Shown here: positions 1 to 5,143 of the stretch, piece after piece | Layout of the letters: each line of letters starts with the position of its first letter | How positions within the stretch are numbered: the stretch's first letter is position 1 | Assembly (NCBI GenBank): GCA_021205045.1 | Contig: JAJPYH010000251.1 | Location: 1 to 5,143 of the forward strand | Source of the DNA: Lachnospiraceae bacterium | Lineage (GTDB): Bacteria > Bacillota > Clostridia > Lachnospirales > Lachnospiraceae | Length of the DNA stretch: 5,143 bases | Direction: 5' to 3' | Program-made: the position numbers and the translations under genes | The notes under the pieces: generated by a model | The model's database searches: none | Told to the model about the DNA's origin: nothing | Seen by the model: the letters and a program-made list of their open reading frames with translations, nothing else

Positions 1-2
1 AG

Positions 3-53
3 TCGGGGCTAATGTTAAAGATTTTTCGGGACATTTTCAAAAATGCTTGACAG
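3..53 (+). repeat. Left arm of 51-bp perfect terminal inverted repeat
   Basis: This block is the exact reverse complement of 5093-5143, 51 of 51 bases. Its outer edge begins TCGGGGCTAATG and its inner edge ends GCTTGACAG. It is AT-rich inside and holds a small inverted repeat, CATTTT-CA-AAAATG, at 32-45. Identity stops abruptly at 54. Read outward, the repeat begins (C)TGTCAAGC, and a TG...CA terminus is common at insertion sequence ends, including the IS21 family. I therefore infer, without proof, that it is the end of an insertion sequence whose body lies outside the window. No transposase is visible. It could instead be an assembly fold-back. Confidence 0.9.
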
Positions 54-74
54 AGAATTTTTCTCAGGGAGAAT
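47..74 (+). promoter_or_regulatory. Possible hybrid promoter using a -35 inside the repeat
   Basis: A perfect TTGACA (47-52) sits at the inner edge of the terminal repeat and points toward the hydrolase gene. With a 16-bp spacer the matching -10 would be GAGAAT (69-74), four of six consensus bases, in unique DNA. Outward-facing -35 boxes at insertion sequence ends are well known. The -10 is weak, and a better complete promoter lies just downstream. Confidence 0.3.
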
Positions 75-102
75 TGTTTGAATTTGGAGACTGTGATATA
101 AT
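74..102 (+). promoter_or_regulatory. Sigma-A type promoter with extended -10
   Basis: The -10 is a perfect TATAAT (97-102) preceded by TGA (94-96), an extended -10. A partial -35, TTGTTT (74-79), lies 17 bp upstream. Transcription should start near 108-110, about 52 bases before the hydrolase start codon. This is the best promoter in the window and should drive the GH4/PL11 unit. It starts only about 20 bp from the inner edge of the left terminal repeat, so any upstream activator site may have been cut off. Confidence 0.7.
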
Positions 103-109
103 GCCATCG

Positions 110-125
110 TTTGATGAGGATCAAA
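110..125. promoter_or_regulatory. Operator-like inverted repeat at the predicted +1
   Basis: TTTGAT (110-115) and ATCAAA (120-125) form a perfect 6-bp inverted repeat around GAGG. It lies at or just after the predicted transcription start, a normal place for a repressor operator. It does not fit the catabolite (cre) consensus and I cannot assign it to a regulator. As RNA it could also form a weak 5' hairpin. Confidence 0.4.
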
Positions 126-128
126 GCT

Positions 129-145
129 TTTATATTTCTTATAAA
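129..145. promoter_or_regulatory. Second AT-rich inverted repeat in the 5' leader
   Basis: TTTATA (129-134) and TATAAA (140-145) are perfect inverted copies separated by five bases. The centre is about 19-20 bp, near two helical turns, from the centre of the repeat at 110-125. A protein could therefore bind both on one face of the DNA. The sequence is AT-rich and may be chance. Confidence 0.25.
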
Positions 146-147
146 TC

Positions 148-153
148 AGGAGG
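148..153 (+). promoter_or_regulatory. Ribosome binding site that fixes a GTG start
   Basis: AGGAGG is a full match to the anti-Shine-Dalgarno, with eight bases before the GTG at 162. This selects GTG 162 over the in-frame TTG at 111, which has no such site and would lie at the predicted transcription start. Confidence 0.85.
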
Positions 154-161
154 AGAAAGAC

Positions 162-1517
162 GTGAAATACGAAAACAATACAATATCCGATCTGCAGATC
201 GCCTATATCGGCGGCGGCTCCAGAGGTTGGGCCTGGACCTTTATGACGGATCTGGCCATGGACGATTCCCTGGGCGGCACCATCCGCCTCTACGATATCG
301 ACGAGCAGGCGGCGCGAAATAACCAGATCATCGGCAATCACCTGTCTGCCCGGCCGGACAGCAGGGGAAAATGGCTGTATACTGTATGCGGAACCCTGAA
401 GGAGGCTCTGACAGGGGCGGATTTTGTGGTGATTTCCATTCTGCCGGGAACCTTTGATGAGATGCAGTCGGATGTTCACCTGCCGGAGCGGCTGGGAATT
501 TATCAGTCCGTGGGGGATACGGCGGGCCCCGGCGGCATCATCCGCGCTCTGCGCACCCTGCCCATGTTCGTGGAGTTTGCCAATGCCATCCGGGAATACG
601 CGCCGGAGGCCTGGGTCATCAATTATACCAATCCCATGTCCCTGTGTGTGAAGACGCTGTATCATGTTTTCCCGGAAATAAAGGCTTTCGGCTGCTGCCA
701 TGAGGTGTTCGGCACCCAGAAGGTCTTAAAGGGCATCTGCGAGGAGACCTTCGGCCTGGAAAATATTGACCGCAGGGATATTCATGTCAATGTGCTGGGC
801 ATCAACCACTTCACCTGGTTTGACCAGGCCTCCTACCGGGGAATTGACCTGTTTCCGGTGTACCGGGATTATATTGACCAGCACTATGAGGAGGGCTACG
901 ATGAGGTGGACTCCAACTGGGCCAACAATACCTTTGCCTGCGCCCATCGGGTGAAATTTGACCTGTTCAGGCGCTTCGGGCTGATCGCCGCAGCGGGAGA
1001 CCGGCATCTGGCGGAGTTTATGCCCGGGGATGAGTATTTAAAGGATCCGGAGACGGTGAAGAGGTGGAAATTCGGCCTGACCACCGTGGACTGGAGAAAA
1101 GAGGATTTAAAGAAGCGTCTGGAGAGAAGCAAACGGCTTGCCGACTTTGAGGAGGAGATGGAGCTGAAGCCCACCGGCGAGGAGGGCATTCTCCTGATCA
1201 GGGCGCTGTGCGGACTGGACCGGGTGGTCAGCAATGTCAACATCCCCAACAGGGGACTGCAGATTCCCAATCTGCCCGCCTCCGCTGTGGTGGAGACCAA
1301 TGCCGTATTCAGCAGGGATTCCATCAAGCCGCTGATCGCGGGGACTGTGCCGGAGCCGGTGAAGAATCTGCTCATGCCTCATATTGAAAATCATGAGTAC
1401 ACCCTGCAGGCGGCGCTGACCTGTGACAGGGAGCTTGTCTACAAAGCCTTTCTCAATGACCCGCTGGTGAAAGGCCGGACACTGGCCCTCCACCCTGGAG
1501 GAGTGCTTTGGCATTGA
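162..1517 (+). CDS. lplD: GH4 glycoside hydrolase, alpha-galacturonidase (LplD) type, 3' end frameshifted
   Basis: GH4 enzymes are cytoplasmic and use NAD and a divalent metal in a redox-elimination mechanism; the LplD branch cleaves alpha-galacturonide bonds in pectin oligomers. From the GTG start, a Rossmann fold opens with GGGSRGW (residues 17-23) and a ribose-binding acidic strand RLYDID (42-47). NYTNPM lies at 154-159, the metal cysteine is C179 in CCHEVFG, and the histidine is H216 in GINHF. The CHEV form at the metal cysteine is what I associate with galacturonidases, against CHSV in alpha-galactosidases. No signal peptide is seen. The first 443 residues look intact. After codon 1488-1490 the frame gives a short unrelated tail ending TGA at 1517. 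Removing one C near 1488-1491 restores a frame that continues into the lyase. Family is certain; galacturonide specificity is likely. Confidence 0.88.
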   Translation: MKYENNTISDLQIAYIGGGSRGWAWTFMTDLAMDDSLGGTIRLYDIDEQAARNNQIIGNHLSARPDSRGKWLYTVCGTLKEALTGADFVVISILPGTFDEMQSDVHLPERLGIYQSVGDTAGPGGIIRALRTLPMFVEFANAIREYAPEAWVINYTNPMSLCVKTLYHVFPEIKAFGCCHEVFGTQKVLKGICEETFGLENIDRRDIHVNVLGINHFTWFDQASYRGIDLFPVYRDYIDQHYEEGYDEVDSNWANNTFACAHRVKFDLFRRFGLIAAAGDRHLAEFMPGDEYLKDPETVKRWKFGLTTVDWRKEDLKKRLERSKRLADFEEEMELKPTGEEGILLIRALCGLDRVVSNVNIPNRGLQIPNLPASAVVETNAVFSRDSIKPLIAGTVPEPVKNLLMPHIENHEYTLQAALTCDRELVYKAFLNDPLVKGRTLALHPGGVLWH

Positions 1518-2811
1518 CAGAAGGTATGAGTATCCCCTTTCTGAGGAGGACGCCAGGACCCTTGCTGATTATTTTATGGATGTGTTCGCTCCGGCCAGAA
1601 GCAGCAAAAATGAGCTGCGCAAATTCGAGGGCTATATTTTCACCGGGCCGGAATATCTGACCATGTTTTCCGGGGACGGGGAGGAGATCGAGACCATTCC
1701 CTTCCCGGTGCCCAGGGAGGACGATGGCCTGCTGTGGGGGGATTATGTGTGGAACCGGATTGAGCCCTGCAACCGGGTGGACCGGTTTCTGTCCGGGGTG
1801 GCTTATCTGGACGGCGTCCGGCCTTATCTGATTATCTGCCGGGGCTATTACACCCGGACTACTATCACGGCTTATGACTTTTTTGAGAGAAAGCACCGGG
1901 AGTATTTTAGGGTGGACAGCGGCTATGTGCCCATGAGCAATCCCTTTGCGGGGAGGGATATGGGAGAAGGCACCGACCCGGTGTACGGCTGTCTGACCGG
2001 ACAGGGAGACCACAGCCTGTCCGCGGCGGATGTGGACGGGGACGGCTGCCAGGAGATTATTTACGGCGCGGCGGTCATCGATCACGATGGCAGCGTGCTT
2101 TATTCCAGCCGGGACCGGATGCCCGACGGTCAGGTCAGAAAGCTGGGACACGGGGATTCCATGCATGTGGCAAGGATTGACCCGGACAGACCCGGATTTG
2201 AAATCTTTAATGTGTTTGAGGGCGGGAGGGGCGTGCCCTACGGTTATGCCCTGCGGGACGCTCAGACCGGACAGGTGCTCTTTGGCGAGAGAGCAGACAG
2301 AGACCTGGGCAGATGTATGATCGGGGATATTGTGCCGGACGTCAGGGGCCTGCAGGTGTGGGCCGGGGGCGTCAGGGACTGTAAGGGAAATTTTCTGGAT
2401 ATGGAAGCCCCGGGCACCAACGCCAGCATCCGGTGGGCGGCGGATCTGTCCACCCAGATTGTGGGCGCTGCGGACTATCTGAACGGGGAGCGGACGGCGG
2501 TGATTGGTGATCTGACTCACGGAGTCATGCTGAAGGATGAGGAGACGGTGACCAACAACGGCACCAAGGGAAATCCCTGCCTGATTGCGGATATTTTCGG
2601 TGATTTCAGGGAGGAGATTCTGCTGCGCACCAGGGACAGCAGCGCGATCCGGATTTATGTCAATACGGAGATTACCGGTCATAAGCTTTTTACGCTGATG
2701 CATGACACCATGTACCGGTGCGGCGTGGCCTGGCAGAATAACTGCTACAACCAGCCCTGCTATCCCTCGTTTTATTATGCCGGGGATATGAATTTTGAGG
2801 ATATACTGTGA
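1492..2811 (+). CDS. PL11 rhamnogalacturonan lyase, N-terminally truncated and out of frame
   Basis: PL11 enzymes (YesW/YesX type) cut the rhamnose-galacturonate backbone of rhamnogalacturonan I by beta-elimination, using calcium sites in an eight-bladed propeller. PL11 signatures appear in order: GPEYLTMF, NRVDRFLSGVAYLDG, RGYYTRTTITAYDF, QGDHSLSAADVDGDG (a calcium loop), GHGDSMHV, ADIFGDFREEILLRTRDSS, then LMHD and GVAWQN followed by YNQP. About 410-440 residues are present against roughly 600 for full PL11 proteins. The N-terminal beta-sandwich domain, first blades and secretion signal are missing. The frame is open from 1471, but its first possible start is ATG 1576, with no ribosome site. 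Expression would need the hydrolase frame to be restored, giving a GH4-PL11 fusion of about 880 residues. Whether residues just after 1492 are GH4 or PL11 is unclear; clear PL11 similarity begins near 1620. Probably a pseudogene or a sequencing-error-split fusion. Confidence 0.85.
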   Translation, partial: TLEECFGIDRRYEYPLSEEDARTLADYFMDVFAPARSSKNELRKFEGYIFTGPEYLTMFSGDGEEIETIPFPVPREDDGLLWGDYVWNRIEPCNRVDRFLSGVAYLDGVRPYLIICRGYYTRTTITAYDFFERKHREYFRVDSGYVPMSNPFAGRDMGEGTDPVYGCLTGQGDHSLSAADVDGDGCQEIIYGAAVIDHDGSVLYSSRDRMPDGQVRKLGHGDSMHVARIDPDRPGFEIFNVFEGGRGVPYGYALRDAQTGQVLFGERADRDLGRCMIGDIVPDVRGLQVWAGGVRDCKGNFLDMEAPGTNASIRWAADLSTQIVGAADYLNGERTAVIGDLTHGVMLKDEETVTNNGTKGNPCLIADIFGDFREEILLRTRDSSAIRIYVNTEITGHKLFTLMHDTMYRCGVAWQNNCYNQPCYPSFYYAGDMNFEDIL

Positions 2812-2821
2812 ATTACTTCCG

Positions 2822-2869
2822 ACAGCCGGCGGAAAAGCTCTGTCTGTGCGGGTGACTGCAGCGGCTGTT
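2822..2869 (+). terminator. Weak stem-loop after the lyase gene
   Basis: ACAGCCG (2822-2828) pairs perfectly with CGGCTGT (2863-2869), followed by only a short T run. The loop of about 34 bases contains the first intergenic repeat. A nested 5-bp stem, GCGGC/GCCGC at 2861-2865 and 2879-2883, would compete. It lies 10 bases after the lyase stop, so it might end the transcript. The long loop and poor T tract make this doubtful. Confidence 0.2.
2825..2858 (+). repeat. Intergenic direct repeat, copy 1
   Basis: A GCC...GGAAAAGCTCT half is followed by TGTGCGGGTGACTG. It differs from copy 2 at about 4 of 28 core positions and from copy 3 at about 3 of 26. It starts 13 bases after the lyase stop codon. 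Exactly 29 bases separate its end from copy 2. Function unknown. Confidence 0.75.
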
Positions 2870-2887
2870 TATGATTATGCCGCAGAC

Positions 2888-2919
2888 GCCGGGAAAAGTT
2901 CTGCATGTGCGGATGACTG
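2888..2919 (+). repeat. Intergenic direct repeat, copy 2
   Basis: Same layout as copy 1: GCCGGGAAAAGTTCT, then TGTGCGGATGACTG. The spacing to copy 3 is again 29 bases. Just after it, TGACTGG (2914-2920) can pair with CCAGTCA (2937-2943), a feature not shared by the other copies. Confidence 0.75.
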
Positions 2920-2948
2920 GTCTCCACGGTAAACGTCCAGTCAACCAC

Positions 2949-2982
2949 GCCAGGAAAAAAGCTCTTCTTGTGCGGGTGACTG
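2949..2982 (+). repeat. Intergenic direct repeat, copy 3
   Basis: GCCAGG and a run of six A lead into GCTCTTCT, then TGTGCGGGTGACTG. The A run is two bases longer than in the other copies. AAAAGCT (2957-2963) can pair with AGCTTTT (2993-2999), placing most of the repeat in a loop. Confidence 0.75.
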
Positions 2983-3000
2983 GCTGTCCGGAAGCTTTTG

Positions 3001-3052
3001 CATATCGGTATATTGGATCATTGTGACATATCGTTAGGATGAATCATTGTGA
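3001..3052 (+). repeat. 26-bp imperfect tandem duplication before the ABC gene
   Basis: Two adjacent 26-base units (3001-3026 and 3027-3052) share CATATCG at the left and ATCATTGTGA at the right, with a differing 9-base middle; the shared CA continues at 3053-3054. Paired direct repeats next to a ribosome site could be regulator sites or a recent slippage product. TATATT (3009-3014) resembles a -10 but has no -35 at a suitable distance, so I do not call a promoter. Confidence 0.7.
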
Positions 3053-3053
3053 C

Positions 3054-3059
3054 AGGAGG
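3054..3059 (+). promoter_or_regulatory. Ribosome binding site of the ABC transporter
   Basis: AGGAGG lies seven bases before ATG 3067. It overlaps the only upstream in-frame alternative reading (GTG 3049), so ATG 3067 is the start. Confidence 0.85.
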
Positions 3060-3066
3060 AGATACG

Positions 3067-5084
3067 ATGCCGCCAGGAGGATTTGGAGGGCCGGGAGCCC
3101 GGGAGAGACAGATTGAGATGCTCAAGGAGCCGAAGCCGAAGTCGCTTCAGGAGGTTCCGGGGTACTTATACAGGGTGATTCACGGAACAGCCTACCGGCT
3201 GCTTTATATCGTGCGGCTGGTGTGGGAGGCCAGAAAGAGTCTGCTGGTGGTGATGGCTCTAATGGCGCTTTTCGACGGCGTCTCTCCTGTTATTTCAGCG
3301 TATATTTCCGCCAATCTGTTAAATCATGTGTCGGAGGTGCTGACCGGGGGCATGACCTCTCTGGAAGAGCTTGTGGCCTATCTGCTTCCGGCCATGATCC
3401 TGCAGTTCGGCTATATGTTTTTCGTGAGTCTGGTGTCCAACATCAGCAACATGGTCACCCGCATTTCCGGGGAGCTGGTCTCCAGGCATGTGAAAGTCAA
3501 GCTGATGAATAAGGCAAAGGAGATCGATGTGGCCTCCTTTGACATGCCGGAGTTTTACGAGAAATTTGAGAATGCCAACCGAGAGGCCGATTCCGGCCTG
3601 ATCAATGTGATCAGCGCCACCTTTTCCATCGCCAGCACCCTGATTTCCACGGTCAGCTTTATCGTGATTCTGGGGGCGGTGGCCTGGTTTGCGCCGCTGA
3701 TTGTCATTGTGCTGTCCCTTCCCAGCGCCGTGATTACCTTTATCTACCGCAAAAAAAATTATCAGTACATGCGGTGCCGTTCCAAAGAGCGGCGGCAGAT
3801 GTCCTATTATTCGGACATGCTGATGAATAAGGATATGATCAAGGAGCTGAGGCTGTTCAACCTGTCCGACATGTTTATTGTCAATTATAATAAGGTTTTT
3901 GCCAGATATTTCACTGGGATCAGGAATCTGATTGTGAAGGAAGGAACCTGGAGCATTCTGACCACCCTTCTGACCACTGCCGTCAACTGCGGCCTGTTTT
4001 TCTTTATCGCTTATACGGTGGCTGCGGGGCAGGGCAAAATCGGCGATTATTCCCTCTATACAGGGGCGCTGACATCTATCGCCACCTGCATCACCACCCT
4101 GGTGAGCAAGACCTCCACCATCTACGAGGGCACTCTTTTCATTGAAAATATGATTGTGTTCATGAATGAGGAGAAGCATATTGTACCCTGCCTGTCCAAA
4201 GCTGCGCAGGTGAAGCGTCACTGCGGCCATACCATTGAGTTTCAGAATGTGTCCTTCCATTATCCGGGCACGGAGCGGAAGGTGATCCGGAATGTGAGCT
4301 TTCGGGTGGATCCCGGCGACACGGTGGTGCTGGTGGGCTTAAACGGTGCGGGAAAGACCACCCTTTTAAAGCTTCTGATGCGGCTGTATGACCCCACGGA
4401 GGGGAGGATTCTGCTGGACGGGCGGGACATCAGGGAGTACGATGTGGAGCAGCTCTATGCCATGTATGGGGCGATTTTCCAGGATTTCGGAAAGTACGCT
4501 TTCACCGTGACGGAAAATATTTCCTTCGGTCAGATTGAGAAGCCGGTGCGGGAGGAAGAAATCCATGCCGCCGCTGAAGCCAGCGCGGCGGATGGGTTTA
4601 TCCGGGCGCTGCCGAAGGAATATGACACCCCTCTGATGCGGTATTTTGAGCCGGATGGCATTGAGCCGTCCATCGGCCAGTGGCAGAAGCTGGCCATCGC
4701 CAGGGCCTTTTACTCGGATTCTGATGTGTTGATCCTGGATGAGCCCACGGCTTCCCTGGACGCCATTGCCGAGCAGGAGATTTTCAATGAGTTTGACAGG
4801 CTGCGGGGCGACAAAACTACCTTTTTGTGTCCCACCGGCTTTCCAGCGCCACGGTGGCCACAAAGATTCTGGTGTTGTCCGGCGGGGAGCTTGTGGAAAG
4901 CGGAACGCACCGGGAGCTGATGGCTGCGGGCGGGATTTACTGCACGATGTTCTCCACCCAGGCAAACCGGTATCTGGCGGAAGGGCAGCGCTCTGGAGAG
5001 GAGGCGATGCCCGGGCCGGAATTTGGCGGCGTCAGACCCGGACCGGGGATGAGGCCTGAGGGGAAGAGACCTTTGCCGGATTGA
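3067..5084 (+). CDS. Exporter-type ABC transporter (fused membrane and ATPase domains), frameshifted near the 3' end
   Basis: A half-transporter of the ABC exporter class that should dimerise in the membrane and export an unknown substrate. After a Gly/Pro-rich start, hydrophobic segments fall near residues 58-80, 102-126, 181-208, 209-227 and 296-321, with a weaker one near 330-348. The ATPase has Walker A GLNGAGKTT (424-432), Q-loop FQDFG (471-475), a divergent signature PSIGQWQ (534-540) in place of LSGGQ, Walker B VLILDEP (554-560) and D-loop SLD (563-565). As read, the frame leaves the family after L587 and stops at 4920 (617 residues), losing the H-loop. One missing G at about 4827-4828 would restore LVSHRLSS and continue to TGA 5082-5084 (672 residues), ending in another Gly/Pro-rich tail. 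The product as read should be inactive. It could be a homodimer or pair with a half encoded outside; no substrate can be named. Confidence 0.87.
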
Positions 5085-5092
5085 AATTTTTG

Positions 5093-5143
5093 CTGTCAAG
5101 CATTTTTGAAAATGTCCCGAAAAATCTTTAACATTAGCCCCGA
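5093..5143 (-). repeat. Right arm of 51-bp perfect terminal inverted repeat
   Basis: Exact reverse complement of 3-53, starting eight bases after the restored ABC stop codon and running to the last base. Its TTGACA, on the minus strand (5099-5094), points into the ABC gene, but no -10 is present at 5071-5076. It is therefore unlikely to be an active promoter here. The left-hand arm is the one next to a working promoter region. Confidence 0.9.

Noticed and set aside
54..161. Catabolite (cre) site upstream of the hydrolase
   Set aside because: No stretch fits the cre consensus on either strand; the palindromes present lack the central CG.
15..701. Minus-strand open frame of 228 codons at the left end
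   Set aside because: It runs across the promoter and leader and is opposite a well-supported GH4 gene, so it is a shadow.
1453..2703. Long open frame on the minus strand (416 codons) opposite the lyase
   Set aside because: The plus strand shows continuous PL11 motifs. The reverse frame is open because of GC-rich codon use and resembles no family I know.
2810..2935. Short coding region with repeated KALxVRVTG-like peptides in the gap
   Set aside because: The repeats fall in different frames (spacing 61 then 63), there is no start or ribosome site, and stops follow soon.
2825..2982. CRISPR array
   Set aside because: The geometry is suggestive, but only three copies exist, they differ at several positions and in length, and no cas gene is present.
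3009..3014. Promoter -10 (TATATT) for the ABC gene
   Set aside because: No recognisable -35 lies 16-18 bp upstream, and the element is inside a tandem duplication.
3319..4260. Minus-strand open frame of 313 codons opposite the ABC membrane domain
   Set aside because: His/Gly/Gln-rich translation typical of an antisense shadow; no membrane or enzyme motifs and no ribosome site considered convincing.
3..5143. Linear plasmid or phage genome with terminal inverted repeats
   Set aside because: There are no replication, terminal protein, capsid or packaging genes, and the gene content is ordinary chromosomal metabolism and transport.

Overview
The window reads as chromosomal DNA from a gut-type Bacillota, most likely Lachnospiraceae-like. 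The basis is GC-rich coding sequence with AT-rich control DNA, strong AGGAGG ribosome sites, a sigma-A promoter with an extended -10, and proteins resembling the Bacillus/Clostridia forms of their families. The assignment is inference. All genes run left to right.

Layout. 3-53: left arm of a perfect 51-bp inverted repeat whose other arm is the last 51 bases (5093-5143). 54-161: promoter, two operator-like inverted repeats and a ribosome site. 162-1517: a glycoside hydrolase family 4 (GH4) enzyme of the alpha-galacturonidase (LplD) type. 1492-2811: the C-terminal two thirds of a family 11 polysaccharide lyase (PL11, rhamnogalacturonan lyase), in the next reading frame and lacking its own start, ribosome site and N-terminus. 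2812-3066: a gap with three evenly spaced degenerate direct repeats, then a 26-bp tandem duplication. 3067-5084: an exporter-type ABC transporter with fused membrane and ATPase domains, broken by a one-base frameshift just before its H-loop.

Biology. The GH4 enzyme and the lyase both belong to breakdown of pectin rhamnogalacturonan I: the lyase cuts the rhamnose-galacturonate backbone and the GH4 enzyme is expected to release galacturonate from oligomers. The ABC protein is not the importer type usual in such loci and is probably a separate unit. A solute importer, an unsaturated rhamnogalacturonyl hydrolase and a regulator are not in the window.

Main oddities. Two single-base frameshifts and one gene truncation/fusion occur in about 5 kb, enclosed by identical inverted ends. 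The simplest reading is a contig ending in two oppositely oriented copies of one repeat (perhaps the end of an insertion sequence), with either genuine gene decay or sequencing error. I see no convincing new defence, RNA or mobile system. The three-copy intergenic repeat and the terminal repeat are the least explained structures.
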